Part shown: piece by piece, positions 43,934 to 52,583 of the stretch
How the letters are laid out: each line of letters begins with the position of its first letter
How positions within the stretch are numbered: position 1 is the first letter of the stretch
Source: Opitutus sp. ER46
GTDB taxonomy: Bacteria > Verrucomicrobiota > Verrucomicrobiia > Opitutales > Opitutaceae
Length of the DNA: 64,000 nt
Reading direction: 5' to 3'
Assembly: GCF_003054705.1 (NCBI RefSeq)
Contig: NZ_QAYX01000018.1
Span: 62,001-126,000, forward strand
Notes under the pieces: model-generated
The model's input: the letters and a program-made list of their open reading frames with translations, nothing else
The model's database searches: none
Told to the model about the DNA's origin: nothing
Made by a program: the position numbers and the translations under genes

Positions 43934-46429
43934 TTACAGCTTGAAACCGACGGTGAAACTGAAGGTGGCGGGCATCGTATAGTAGTACGGATCCGGGCCC
44001 ATCTTGCCCAGCTCCGTGGGCCGGAAGCCGCGCCAGCGCTCGAGGCCGAGCACGTTGTACGCGTTGACGGCGAAGGTCGTCTGCCGGCCCCAGAGCTTGG
44101 TCTCGTAGCCGACCTTGAGGTCACCGGTGATGTCGTCGCGGGCGTAGAGGTTCTGGATGACCTTGCCCGGGGCGAGCACGTCGGTGCCGTCGGTGTTGAA
44201 CGAGCCGCGGAACAGCCGGCCGCGGTAGCGCAGGCCCGCCACGACATCGAAGCCCTTCAGCATGCCCTGGGTGAAACGGTATTTGGTGATCAAGGACGCC
44301 TGGTGCTTCACGGACCCGGAGAGCGGGCGGCCGTTGTAGTTGGCCGTGTTGTTGTTAGTGTCCCGCACGGCGTAGGCATCGAGGTACGAATAGCCGACCA
44401 TCGTCTGCCACGCATTGTTGTGCGTGTAGACCGCCTCGATTTCGAAGCCCTTGTTCATGGCCTCGCCGACCGCGACGTTGGCGCCCTTGTTCTGGCCGGG
44501 CAGGTCGGGGTTGTAGCGCGGATCGTTCGGACCGCTGATCGGCTGATGGTTGCCGTTCGCGTCGAGGTAGAAGGAGTCCTCACGGGGGGCGTTCGGGTCG
44601 TTCACGATGCGGCCGAGCTCCTTGATGCGGAAGGCGGAGATCGTGGCGGTCAGCCGGCCGGCCCACGGGTCGAGCTTCACGCCCACCTCGTCGCCATCGC
44701 CCCGCTCGGGGGCAAACGGACGGCCGAAGCCGTCCCGAAGGCCGGTGTTCGGGTTGAGCGACTTGGAAGTCTGGGCAAAGAAGCCGGCCCACGGGGCGGG
44801 GCGAACCATCACGCCCAGGAGCGGGCTGTTGGCTTGGGCATCGGTCGTGACGCCGCTGATCGCGCCCGGGCCGGCGGCCGTGGTCGACTGGGACCAACGC
44901 GCCTGCTGGAAGAGCGTGCGGGTGACGCCGCCGGTGAGCAGGAGGCGATCCGCGAGGAAGGCGCCCTGATAGGAAACGAAGCCGAGGTCGAAGTCGCTGT
45001 CCTCATGGGCGAAGCCGGAGCGGCGCACCTCGCCGACGAACGCGCCGGGCCCGCGGGCGATGCCGGCGGGGTCGCTGAGGGAAATGAAGTGGTTCACCTG
45101 GGTGTTGGTGCCGGCGACGTATTCGCGGGAGACGGGGTTCTCGTAGTTTTCCTCCTGGCGCTGGACGCCCGCGACGAGCTTGTGGGTGGTCTCGCCGACC
45201 CACGGCAACTTCAGGGCCTTGTGGTAGGACAGCGTGACGGCGTAGCTGTCGATCTCGTTGGCGTTGTCGGAGTCGACGTAGACGCGGACCAGCCGGAGCT
45301 GCGGCGCGCCCTGGAGTGTGGAGCCGAAGCCGACGACGCCATGGTGGCGGCGCTGGCGCTCGAACTGGGCGTTGAGGGAGAGGTCGTCGGTGAGGCGCTG
45401 CGTGACGGTGAACGCGGCCTTGCGGGCGCGGTTGTAGACCTTCTGCACCTCGCCCACGAAGCTGGCGCTCTCGGTGTAGGCGGGGAGGCCGACCAAGGCG
45501 GTGATCTTGGCGACCGGGTCATCGGGGCCGGTGGGGCGAACGTAGAACGGCACCTGCGACCGCGGATAGCCCGGGGCGGAGAACACCGGCAGGTTGAACG
45601 GGGCGGGCGATTCGCGATCGGTGATCTCGAACTCGGCGGTGACCTGGGTGTTCTTGAACGGCCGATATGAGATCGAGGGGTTGAATGCGCGCTCCCAGCT
45701 CTGGGTGAAATCGGAGAACGCCTCGGTGTCGGTGTAGCTGCCGATGAGCCGGATCCCGAGCTGGTTGTTGAGCAGCTGGCCCGCGTTGACGTCGAGGGTG
45801 GTGCGGGTGCGGTGATAGGAGCCGACCGTGAAGGAGCCGCTGACCTCGTTCTTGCCGAAGACGGGCTTCTTGGTGAGGAAGTTCACCACGCCGCCGGGCT
45901 TGGTGATGCCGTACAGCACGGAGGCGGGACCCTTGATGATCTCGATGCGCTGGGTGGCCGCGGAGGAGGGCGGCTCGTAGGCGCGGAAGCCGTTGCGGAG
46001 ATTGAAGTACGTGCCCGTGCCGCGGATCTGGATCTGCGACTGCCAGGAGTTGATGCCGCCGATCTGGGCATCGAGCGTGGCCCCGCCATGCTGGACGATG
46101 AGTGACGGCGAGTACTCGAGGACGTCGGTCGCATTGACCGCGCTCAGGTCGCGCAGGAAGTCCTCGGTGATCACCGACATGTTGACCGGCAGGTCACGCA
46201 GCGCGGTGTTGGTCTTCGTGGCGGAGAGCGCGCTGCCCGCGAGATAGCCGCGATCGCTCGAGGTGCTGACGGTGAACTCCTCGAGCCGGACGACGTTCTC
46301 GTCGGCGGCGTCGGCCACGGGCGCCGGCGGCGAGGCCTGGGCCAGCAGGCCGAGGGGCAGCGCCAAGGCGGGCAGCACAGCGCGCAGCGCGCGCCGGCCG
46401 GATAGGAAACGGGGAAGGAAGACGGTCAT
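43934..46429 (-). CDS. TonB-dependent receptor of the glycan operon
   Basis: A complete outer-membrane TonB receptor of 831 aa. The signal peptide RALRAVLPALALPLGLLAQA is followed by a TonB-box-like LEEFTVSTSSDRGYLAGSAL. The plug has VNMSVITEDFLRDL, IQIRGTGTYFNLRNGF, IEIIKGPASVLYGITKPGG. The long barrel ends YYTMPATFSFTVGFKL, with terminal aromatic/hydrophobic residues. ATG 46429 gives a normal signal; upstream ATGs (46450, 46558) would add an Arg/Pro-rich tail. It is divergent from the LacI gene. A 15-bp palindromic site at 46592 lies 163 bp upstream, so it is probably LacI-controlled. It imports the oligosaccharide handled by the GH5, GH38 and esterase genes. Confidence 0.93.
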   Translation of the reverse strand: MTVFLPRFLSGRRALRAVLPALALPLGLLAQASPPAPVADAADENVVRLEEFTVSTSSDRGYLAGSALSATKTNTALRDLPVNMSVITEDFLRDLSAVNATDVLEYSPSLIVQHGGATLDAQIGGINSWQSQIQIRGTGTYFNLRNGFRAYEPPSSAATQRIEIIKGPASVLYGITKPGGVVNFLTKKPVFGKNEVSGSFTVGSYHRTRTTLDVNAGQLLNNQLGIRLIGSYTDTEAFSDFTQSWERAFNPSISYRPFKNTQVTAEFEITDRESPAPFNLPVFSAPGYPRSQVPFYVRPTGPDDPVAKITALVGLPAYTESASFVGEVQKVYNRARKAAFTVTQRLTDDLSLNAQFERQRRHHGVVGFGSTLQGAPQLRLVRVYVDSDNANEIDSYAVTLSYHKALKLPWVGETTHKLVAGVQRQEENYENPVSREYVAGTNTQVNHFISLSDPAGIARGPGAFVGEVRRSGFAHEDSDFDLGFVSYQGAFLADRLLLTGGVTRTLFQQARWSQSTTAAGPGAISGVTTDAQANSPLLGVMVRPAPWAGFFAQTSKSLNPNTGLRDGFGRPFAPERGDGDEVGVKLDPWAGRLTATISAFRIKELGRIVNDPNAPREDSFYLDANGNHQPISGPNDPRYNPDLPGQNKGANVAVGEAMNKGFEIEAVYTHNNAWQTMVGYSYLDAYAVRDTNNNTANYNGRPLSGSVKHQASLITKYRFTQGMLKGFDVVAGLRYRGRLFRGSFNTDGTDVLAPGKVIQNLYARDDITGDLKVGYETKLWGRQTTFAVNAYNVLGLERWRGFRPTELGKMGPDPYYYTMPATFSFTVGFKL

Positions 46430-46591
46430 TTTGGGGACAGGTTGAGAGGGCATCGCCCGCGGGCCCAACGGCCGGTGATTCCTCCGCTGCACCGGCGCCG
46501 CGGCAGGGAAAGGAACACCCGGCCGTCGAGCCCGGGAACATGATGCGCGCGTACTCAACGCGGCGGACCTGGAGACGCGAACTCGACAAGA

Positions 46592-46606
46592 CTAACGCCG
46601 TTAAGT
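46592..46606. promoter_or_regulatory. Probable LacI-family operator (site 1)
   Basis: CTAACGCCGTTAAGT contains the perfect 11-bp palindrome TAACG-C-CGTTA (46593-46603), with a central CG typical of LacI/GalR operators. It lies just upstream of the proposed GTG start of the LacI gene, on the other side from the TonB receptor start. The same 15-mer with one change is at 49511-49525. Confidence 0.75.
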
Positions 46607-46617
46607 TTGATGGCCGC

Positions 46618-47652
46618 GTGCCCACGCCCGTCACCCTGCAGCAGCTGGCCGACCGGTTGAAACTCTCCCGCGCGGCGGTGTCGTTTGCGCTGCGCAACCA
46701 GCCCGGCGTGTCCGACGCGGTGCGCCAGCGGGTGCAGGCGCTGGCGAAGACGCTCGGGTACCGGATGAACCCGCTGGTGGCGGCGCACATGGCGCACATC
46801 CGCTCGGGCCGCACGCCGCGATACCGGGCGACCGTGGCCTTCGTGCTGTTCTGGCGGCCCGATCGCAGTGACAAGCTGCACCAGCTGTATCGCAGCGGGA
46901 TGGAGACGCGGGCGCAGGAGCTGGGCTACCGGATCGAGGAGTTTGTCGTTGGCCCCGAGCTGAGCGTCGCCCGGCTGGCCGCGATCCTGCGCAGCCGCGG
47001 GATCAACGGTGCGGTAATCGGGCCGCTGCTCGCACCCGGCGCCTTCGCCGAGTTCGCGTGGGAGAAATTTGCGACGGTCACCATCGGCTATTCGCTGCGC
47101 GAGCCGGAGACCCACCGGGCGAGTTTCGACCACTTCGGCGGGATGGGAAAGCTACTCGAGGAACTCGCCCGGCGCGGCTACCGCCGGCCCGGGCTGGTGC
47201 TGCCGACCGACGACGATGAGCGCGTGATGCACCTGAGCGTGGCCCGGTTTCTCGCGTGGCAGCATCTCGAAAGCACGGCGCGGCCCGTGCCCCCGCTGCT
47301 GGCGCCGACACTCACGCCGGAAACGATCGTACGGTGGGCGCGGCGGCACCGGCCGGACGTGGTGATCAGCCCGCGGCACGCGGTGCGCACCGCGCTCGAG
47401 CAGGGCGGCTACTCGATTCCCGACGAGATCGGCTTTGCCACGAACTGCTGGCTGCCCTCCCACCCCGCGTGCTCCGGCATCGACCAGAACCCGCGGGCGC
47501 TTGGCGCCGCGGCGGTCGAGCTGCTCGTCACGCAATTGCAGCGCAACGAGCTCGGGATCCCGGTCGACCCGCAGCTTACCTTGCTGCAGGGACGCTGGAT
47601 TGAAGGTGCGACAGTTCGCCCCACAACTGGTGCAGCGCGGCCGCGCGGGTGA
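46618..47652 (+). CDS. LacI-family transcriptional regulator
   Basis: A sugar-responsive repressor of 344 aa. The N-terminal HTH has VTLQQLADRLKLSRAAVSFA and the hinge-helix region GYRMNPLVAAHMAHIR. The periplasmic-binding-protein-like effector domain follows (YRATVAFVLFW, GINGAVIGPLL, RRPGLVLPTDDDERV, PDVVISPRHAV). I prefer the GTG start at 46618 because it places the palindromic operator in non-coding DNA and gives the normal family length; ATG 46540/46543 would add 26 residues spanning that operator. It is divergent from the TonB receptor and overlaps the convergent FAD gene by 77 bp at the 3' ends. It probably represses the glycan operon, itself and the FAD gene. Confidence 0.9.
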   Translation: MPTPVTLQQLADRLKLSRAAVSFALRNQPGVSDAVRQRVQALAKTLGYRMNPLVAAHMAHIRSGRTPRYRATVAFVLFWRPDRSDKLHQLYRSGMETRAQELGYRIEEFVVGPELSVARLAAILRSRGINGAVIGPLLAPGAFAEFAWEKFATVTIGYSLREPETHRASFDHFGGMGKLLEELARRGYRRPGLVLPTDDDERVMHLSVARFLAWQHLESTARPVPPLLAPTLTPETIVRWARRHRPDVVISPRHAVRTALEQGGYSIPDEIGFATNCWLPSHPACSGIDQNPRALGAAAVELLVTQLQRNELGIPVDPQLTLLQGRWIEGATVRPTTGAARPRG

Positions 47653-49402
47653 GCATCGCAAATGGCGCGAACGGCGTCGGTGGTAGCGCGAGCGCCTCGC
47701 GCCACGCCGCCAGTTCCTCCGAGCGCACGACGTCGTCCGGCCGCGCCTCCCATTCCGGAAGCAGGCCGCGCAGCCCGAGCAGTTGGACGGCCTCATAGTG
47801 CGGATGGCCGGGGCGGACGTCGGCAAAATGGAGCAGCACAGCGCCGTGGCGCAGGAGGTCCCGTTGCACGGCTCCGACATCGACCTCCCGAGGGGCAACT
47901 CCCGCGCGTCGCGCCAGCGCCGCGGCCGTGCCCGCGGCTTCGCCCAGCGCCATCCAGCACGGCTCCATCCGCAAGGTGCTGTAGCCCACGTGGCTCGCCG
48001 AGGCCGCCACCGGCACCAGCAGGCCGTCGACGCCCTGCGGCAGGATGACGCGGTACGGCACGGTGTAGGGAGCGGAAGGCGCGCTGAAAAAGCCGTCGAG
48101 GTGCACGCGGCCCGGCTCGCGCTTGCGCACCGCGTGCGAATCCAGCGCGTAGTGGCTCGCCGTCACGCTGTCGGCGTGCACCGGCGGGCGTCCGCCTTCC
48201 TGCGCCGGCATCGCGTCCTGCGCGGTGAAAACGTGTTCCCCAAGGATCCGCCGCGCCTCGCGCACATAAACCTGGCGCGGAAAATTTCCGTTATCCTGAT
48301 ACTCGTCCGCCGCGAGGCCCCACGCGGCGCAGGCGGCGCGAAAATCCGTCGGCAGTTCGGGGTCATGCTGGCAGAACCAGAGCAGGCCGAGGGTGTAGTC
48401 GCGCAGGCGGGCGGCAAAGGCGTCGCGCCACGCCCAGTCGGCGGTCGGCCAGGGCCAGTTTTCCTCGGGCAGGTCGGTGGAGACGAACGCCGCGTGCTGG
48501 TTGTTGGCGTCGAACTTGCCGTTGGGGAGCGGCTCGAGATTTACGACGCGGCCGAGGCCGGACCACTCACGCTCGGGCCGCGGAGCCCCGGGCAGGCCGG
48601 TGGCGCGGTCGAGCTGCAGGTCGGCGACGAGTGAGGCGTACTCGTCGCGCTGGTACGACGCGGGCCGCTCGATCGGGCGGCGGTTGGCGGGGTCGCGGGT
48701 CAACGCGACGCGGAAATTGTACGCCTGAACCGCTTCGTCCGCCTCACCGGTCGAACCGTCGGCCACCGGACCCTCCCAGTATTTGTAGAGCCGGCCGGCG
48801 AGCGCCTCGCGGTGCTGGCACACCCCCTCCCGGCCGAGCCGGAACGGGGCACCGCAGGCAGCCGCGAGATCGCCCTCATAGGTCGCGTCCACAAACGCAC
48901 GGGCCGGCACGGTGAAGCGTCGGCCCGTGCGGCGCTCCGTGACCACCACCGCGGTGAGCACCCGACCGGCGAGCACCACGGCGTCAGGCGCCACGTCAAA
49001 CTGCACCCCGGTGACGATGATGACGTTGGGGTGCTCGGCCACCATCGCCTGGAGCACGGTTTCGGCAACGTGCGGCTCGAAGTGATGTCCCTCCCGGCAG
49101 TCGCGAACCTGGGCGGAATCGGGGCCGAAGCGGGCGACGTAATGCGCACGAATGCGGCGCAGAAACTCGGCAAACAGCCCGCCGGTGGCCCCGCGCGTCC
49201 CGATGTCGGTGGCCCCGAGGCCATTGGCCGGCAGCCCGCCGAGATGCGCGGACCGCTCGAAGACGACGGCGGAGCCGCCCAGGCGGGCGGCGGCGATCGC
49301 GGCCATGAGTCCGGCCGGCGTCGCGCCGATCACCACCAGATCAGGATACGGGTGGCGCGTCAGCACGGACTCGAGGGAAGGGAAAGCAGACGAAGAGGGC
49401 AT
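47576..49402 (-). CDS. FAD-dependent oxidoreductase (PF12831 type)
   Basis: A 608-aa flavoprotein. A Rossmann dinucleotide site at residues 22-45 (LVVIGATPAGLMAAIAAARL, FERSAHLGG) is followed by GATDIGTRGATGG. FVDATYEGDLAAACGAPFRLG, ASHVGYSTLRMEP and ALGEAAGTAAALA are the blocks characteristic of the FAD_oxidored family found in polysaccharide loci. A Tat or Sec signal is not apparent. The substrate is unknown; sugar or sugar-acid oxidation is a guess. A LacI-type site (49511) lies 109 bp before the ATG, matching the one at the LacI/TonB region. The 3' end overlaps the LacI coding sequence by 77 bp. Confidence 0.87.
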   Translation of the reverse strand: MPSSSAFPSLESVLTRHPYPDLVVIGATPAGLMAAIAAARLGGSAVVFERSAHLGGLPANGLGATDIGTRGATGGLFAEFLRRIRAHYVARFGPDSAQVRDCREGHHFEPHVAETVLQAMVAEHPNVIIVTGVQFDVAPDAVVLAGRVLTAVVVTERRTGRRFTVPARAFVDATYEGDLAAACGAPFRLGREGVCQHREALAGRLYKYWEGPVADGSTGEADEAVQAYNFRVALTRDPANRRPIERPASYQRDEYASLVADLQLDRATGLPGAPRPEREWSGLGRVVNLEPLPNGKFDANNQHAAFVSTDLPEENWPWPTADWAWRDAFAARLRDYTLGLLWFCQHDPELPTDFRAACAAWGLAADEYQDNGNFPRQVYVREARRILGEHVFTAQDAMPAQEGGRPPVHADSVTASHYALDSHAVRKREPGRVHLDGFFSAPSAPYTVPYRVILPQGVDGLLVPVAASASHVGYSTLRMEPCWMALGEAAGTAAALARRAGVAPREVDVGAVQRDLLRHGAVLLHFADVRPGHPHYEAVQLLGLRGLLPEWEARPDDVVRSEELAAWREALALPPTPFAPFAMLTRAAALHQLWGELSHLQSSVPAAR

Positions 49403-49510
49403 GGGAAGGCCGGGGCCGGCGCGGCGGCCGGGGTGGAACGCGGGGAGCGGCAGCCTCCCGCGTGCGCACGAAGAGGCCGGCGGACGCGCGGATTGGCCAA
49501 CGCTTCGCGA

Positions 49511-49525
49511 CTGACGCCGTTAAGT
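49511..49525. promoter_or_regulatory. Probable LacI-family operator (site 2)
   Basis: CTGACGCCGTTAAGT matches 14 of 15 bases of the site at 46592-46606. It keeps the CGCCG core and the right half-site CGTTA intact. It is 109 bp upstream of the FAD oxidoreductase start and about 64-78 bp upstream of the divergent mutT start. Confidence 0.7.
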
Positions 49526-49588
49526 GCGGGGCAGGACTGACACGGCGAAACCTCGACGCACGGCGGCGCCGTCGTGATGCTCGCCGCC

Positions 49589-49987
49589 ATGTCGACTCCA
49601 CCGCTGCCCGTCGTGTGTGCCCTCATCGAGGATGGGGCGGGCCGTGTGCTCGTGGCGCAGCGGCCCGCGCACAAGCACCTCGGGCTGAAGTGGGAGTTCG
49701 CCGGGGGCAAGGTCGAGCCGGGCGAGGCGCCCGAGGCCGCGCTCGTCCGCGAGATCCGCGAAGAGCTGGGCTGCACGATCGTGCTGCGCGCTCCCCTCCC
49801 CCGCTACACGCACGACTATGGCACGGTCGTGATCGAGATGATCCCATTCCGGTGCGCGCTCGGCCCGGGCTCACCCGCGCCGCAGGCGCACGAGCATGTT
49901 GCGCTGCGCTGGGTAACCCCCGCGGAGCTGCCCGCACTCGACCTCGCCCCCGCCGACCGCCCGCTGCTGGCGAAGCTGGGTGGGTGA
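49589..49987 (+). CDS. mutT: MutT-type Nudix hydrolase
   Basis: A 132-aa Nudix enzyme, probably 8-oxo-dGTP diphosphatase that removes oxidised dGTP from the pool. The full Nudix box is visible: GGKVEPGEAPEAALVREIRE followed by ELGC, at about residues 32-55. The flanking sheet strands VVCALIEDGAGRVLVAQRP and KWEFAGG match MutT, including the WEFPGG-like block (here WEFAGG). Start 49589 (MSTPPLPVV) is chosen; GTG/ATG codons at 49574-49579 would add a few residues. It is monocistronic, and a large inverted repeat follows the stop. Confidence 0.87.
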   Translation: MSTPPLPVVCALIEDGAGRVLVAQRPAHKHLGLKWEFAGGKVEPGEAPEAALVREIREELGCTIVLRAPLPRYTHDYGTVVIEMIPFRCALGPGSPAPQAHEHVALRWVTPAELPALDLAPADRPLLAKLGG

Positions 49988-50004
49988 GGGGATTGGCTCT
50001 CTTT

Positions 50005-50126
50005 CTCTTACTCTTACTCTTACTCGTTCTCTTACTCTACTGATTTGATATGAATAGATATATATAAATATAGATTTACAATAGTATATATTGTATTTAG
50101 AGAACGAGTAAGAGTAAGAGTAAGAG
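50005..50126. repeat. 28-bp perfect inverted repeat around an AT-rich core
   Basis: The left arm 50005-50032 (CTCTTAC units then TCGTTCTCT) is exactly complementary to 50099-50126. The 66-bp spacer is almost pure A/T, extreme for this GC-rich genome, and itself contains TACAATA / TATTGTA. The arms are built from tandem CTCTTA hexamers. It occupies most of the gap between mutT and the next gene. It could form a long cruciform or terminate transcription from both sides; a MITE-like origin is possible. Confidence 0.93.
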
Positions 50127-50187
50127 TTTTGGGGGCCGAGCACTCGCGGGTTGATCTCCGCGGCGGGGATTGGCGGAATCGGCGGCC

Positions 50188-50886
50188 ATGGCCGGTGAAC
50201 TCCCCTCTCATGTTGTCAGCGCGATCAGCTTCGTGGGCCGAAGCGGTGGCGCGATCAAGCTGCTGGGCGGGTTTCGCAAGCCGCAGCACTCGGTGCCGGA
50301 TGCGGCCAATGCGGCAACGAACGCGTTCCTCGCCAGGATCTGCGCCGGGGAGCTCGGGGAACAGGCCGAGCAGCTCTTTCAGGACGTCCGCGCCGCGCTC
50401 GCGTACAAGCGGAAGGACGTCTCGCTCAGCGTCACGAGCCCGGTGGCGACGCTGGCGGCGAAGGACTTCGCCGTGGAGCTCGCGTACGCGGTGGACGAGG
50501 CGAACCCGGCCCACTACCGCGTCACGACGACCCTGCGCGACCTGCACGACGTCGACTTGGCGCGAAGCGAGCCGTTTGCGCGGGTGTTCGCGGGGCGGTT
50601 CTCCGAGATCGAGTTCATGTTCGCCAAGGCGGCGCGAGTGGAGGCGGTTATCGACGCGATCGAGGCGTTGGACGGTGAGAACGGGATCGCGGTCGACTAC
50701 CCGTCGGATTACCGGGACTGCACGATTCGCGTGGAGGGCGTGGACGCCCAGGTGCGGTGCAGCGGCGTGGCGCTGGAAGTGATTTTTCCCCGGGGCGGGG
50801 CCCCGGCGGAGCTGATCGATGCGTTCGCCACAGTGCGGGACGCTTTCCAGATCAGCAAAGTCCTCAGCGGGCTCATCGGCGGGTAA
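50188..50886 (+). CDS. Conserved-looking hypothetical protein
   Basis: A 232-aa soluble protein from ATG 50188 (MAGELPSHVV). I recognise no domain. It reads as alternating beta/alpha segments: VSAISFVGRSGGAIKLLGG near the start, EQLFQDVRAALAYKRKDVSL, FAVELAYAVDEANPAHYRV and FARVFAGRFSEIEFMFAKAA in the middle, and a C-terminal DAFATVRDAFQISKVLSGLI. No signal peptide, membrane helix or Cys/His cluster is visible. Codon use matches neighbouring genes, so it is coding. It stands alone between repeat clusters. ATG 50170 (six codons upstream) is an alternative start. Confidence 0.7.
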   Translation: MAGELPSHVVSAISFVGRSGGAIKLLGGFRKPQHSVPDAANAATNAFLARICAGELGEQAEQLFQDVRAALAYKRKDVSLSVTSPVATLAAKDFAVELAYAVDEANPAHYRVTTTLRDLHDVDLARSEPFARVFAGRFSEIEFMFAKAARVEAVIDAIEALDGENGIAVDYPSDYRDCTIRVEGVDAQVRCSGVALEVIFPRGGAPAELIDAFATVRDAFQISKVLSGLIGG

Positions 50887-50898
50887 CCGGCGTCTGCC

Positions 50899-50956
50899 GG
50901 AGTGACGAGTGAGAGTGGCCTGCGGAGTGACGAGTGAAAGTGAGAGTGAGAGTGGA
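50899..50956. repeat. GTGAGAGTG/GTGAAAGTG-type repeat cluster
   Basis: AGTGACGAGTGAGAGTGGCC, then AGTGACGAGTGAAAGTGAGA and GAGTGAGAGTGG follow the hypothetical gene. The family is the same as at 14861, 19276 and 53726. Non-coding. Confidence 0.75.
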
Positions 50957-51066
50957 CGGCCTCCAGAGCAGGTAGCCTTCGAGGCGAGTGTGAGGCTACT
51001 GATCCGAGGCGGACACCGGCACGTACCCGACCCCGCGGTGCGGTCAGCCGGCTTTGAGCCGGCGGC

Positions 51067-51321
51067 TCAGCTCTTGGCGGTCGCGCGGCGGCAGAGCGCC
51101 ACGATGCCGACGATGATCAGGACGGGCAGCCAGATCGGCGCGAGGACGGCGGCGAGCACCGCCAGGATGCCGAAGAGCAGGACGGCGGCCGAGGCACCGA
51201 CGACCAGCGCGAGGACGGCGGCGCCCGCGAGGAGGCAACCGATGGCGAGGGTCACGGGCAGGAGCTTCACCGCCACGACCACGAGGAGGGCGACCAGGAG
51301 AATCTTGAGGAAGGTGTTCAT
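51067..51321 (-). CDS. Small multi-helix membrane protein
   Basis: An 84-aa, almost wholly hydrophobic protein from ATG 51321: MNTFLKILLVALLVVVAVKLL, then TLAIGCLLAGAAVLALVVG and LLFGILAVLAAVLAPIWLPV, ending in a basic CRRATAKS. Two to three membrane helices are likely. There is no family assignment. It lies downstream of mdh on the same strand, but beyond a strong terminator (51409-51442), so it needs its own promoter in the 90-bp gap. Confidence 0.6.
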   Translation of the reverse strand: MNTFLKILLVALLVVVAVKLLPVTLAIGCLLAGAAVLALVVGASAAVLLFGILAVLAAVLAPIWLPVLIIVGIVALCRRATAKS

Positions 51322-51408
51322 GCCCCAAGAACCCGGCGAGGGTGCGAAAGTCGCAGGAAATCGCGCGGGCGCCGGCGGGCCCAGGGCCGTGGGCGGCGGC
51401 GCAGGCAC

Positions 51409-51442
51409 AAAAAAGCGGCGCCCGGGAAGTACCGGGCGCCGC
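51409..51442 (-). terminator. Intrinsic terminator of mdh
   Basis: On the minus strand a perfect 11-bp stem GCGGCGCCCGG / CCGGGCGCCGC with a 6-nt loop is followed directly by six T residues (51414-51409). It lies 28 bp after the mdh stop. Textbook Rho-independent terminator. Confidence 0.95.
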
Positions 51443-51469
51443 GAAGGAAAAGGAAGCAGCCGGGGGCGA

Positions 51470-52456
51470 TCAGCCCTTCAGCATGTCGGCAACGAACGCG
51501 CGCTCTTCGACGAGCTCCTTGTTCGTGGCGGCAATCTTCTGCTTCGCGAAGTCGTCCATCTTGTAGTTGGTGATGACCTCGTAGTGGCCCGGGCCGGTGG
51601 TGCGAACCGGCATGCCGGCCCAAACCTCGGGATCGAAGCCGTACAGGCCGTTGGACTTGACGGCGACCGAGTGGATCGCACCCGGGGTCATGAGGTCACG
51701 GACGTGGTCGACGAGGGCGTTGGCGGCGGAAGCGGCCGAGGAGGCGCCACGGGCGGCGATGATGGCGGCGCCGCGCTTGCCGACGGTCTCGCAGAAGGGC
51801 CCCTGCAGCCAAGCCTGGTCAGTGATCACCTGGGTGGCCGGACGACCATCGATCTTCGCGTGCGCGAAGGCCGGGAACATGGACGGGCTGTGGTTACCGT
51901 AGATGAAGATGTCCTTCACCTTGGTCAGGTCGACGCCGGCCTTCTTGGCCAGCTGGGTCTGGGCGCGGTTCTGGTCGAGGCGGACCATGGCGGTGAACCG
52001 ATCGGGCGTCAGGCGCTTGGCCTGGCTGGCAACGATCATGCAGTTCGTGTTCGCCGGGTTGCCGACGACCGCGACGCGGGCATTCTCGGCCGCGACCTGG
52101 TCGATGACCTTGCCCTGCGCGATGAAGATCTTGCCGTTGTCCTTGAGGAGATCGGCGCGCTCCATGCCCGGGCCACGCGGCTTGGCGCCGACGAGGAGGC
52201 ACCAGTTGGCGTCCTTGAAGCCGACATTGGCGCTGTCGGTGAGGACCATGCCCTTGAGCAGGGGGAAGGCGCAGTCATCGAGCTCCATGGAGACACCCTC
52301 GAGGGCCTTCATGGCCTTCTCGACGGGCACTTCGATCAGCTGGAGGATGACGGGCTGGTCGGGACCGAACATCGCGCCAGAGGCGATGCGGAAGAGAAGA
52401 GAGTAGCCGATCTGGCCGGCAGCTCCCGTAACGGCGACGCGGATGGGGGTCTTCAT
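51470..52456 (-). CDS. mdh: Malate dehydrogenase
   Basis: NAD-dependent malate dehydrogenase of 328 aa, TCA cycle, cytoplasmic. The nucleotide-binding loop [18 protein letters not shown] (residues 10-27), the substrate Arg region [15 protein letters not shown], the NAD loop [13 protein letters not shown], the catalytic Asp/Arg block [15 protein letters not shown] and the catalytic His in [12 protein letters not shown] are all present. This is the cytosolic-type (MDH group with PRxPGMER loop) found in many bacteria. It is followed by a strong intrinsic terminator. The 127-bp gap before the DAHP synthase gene's 3' end contains nothing I can name beyond the mdh promoter. Confidence 0.97.
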   Translation of the reverse strand: MKTPIRVAVTGAAGQIGYSLLFRIASGAMFGPDQPVILQLIEVPVEKAMKALEGVSMELDDCAFPLLKGMVLTDSANVGFKDANWCLLVGAKPRGPGMERADLLKDNGKIFIAQGKVIDQVAAENARVAVVGNPANTNCMIVASQAKRLTPDRFTAMVRLDQNRAQTQLAKKAGVDLTKVKDIFIYGNHSPSMFPAFAHAKIDGRPATQVITDQAWLQGPFCETVGKRGAAIIAARGASSAASAANALVDHVRDLMTPGAIHSVAVKSNGLYGFDPEVWAGMPVRTTGPGHYEVITNYKMDDFAKQKIAATNKELVEERAFVADMLKG

Positions 52457-52583
52457 AAGTTAAAGAAAGGGCAGGTTGAGCGGCCGTGCAGGGGGAATCA
52501 CGGCAAATATTTACCGGTAGAAGGGAATCAGTGGACGTTGTGGCGCAAGCGTCTGCCGCTGCTGGCAGCAGGTCTGATGCAGG

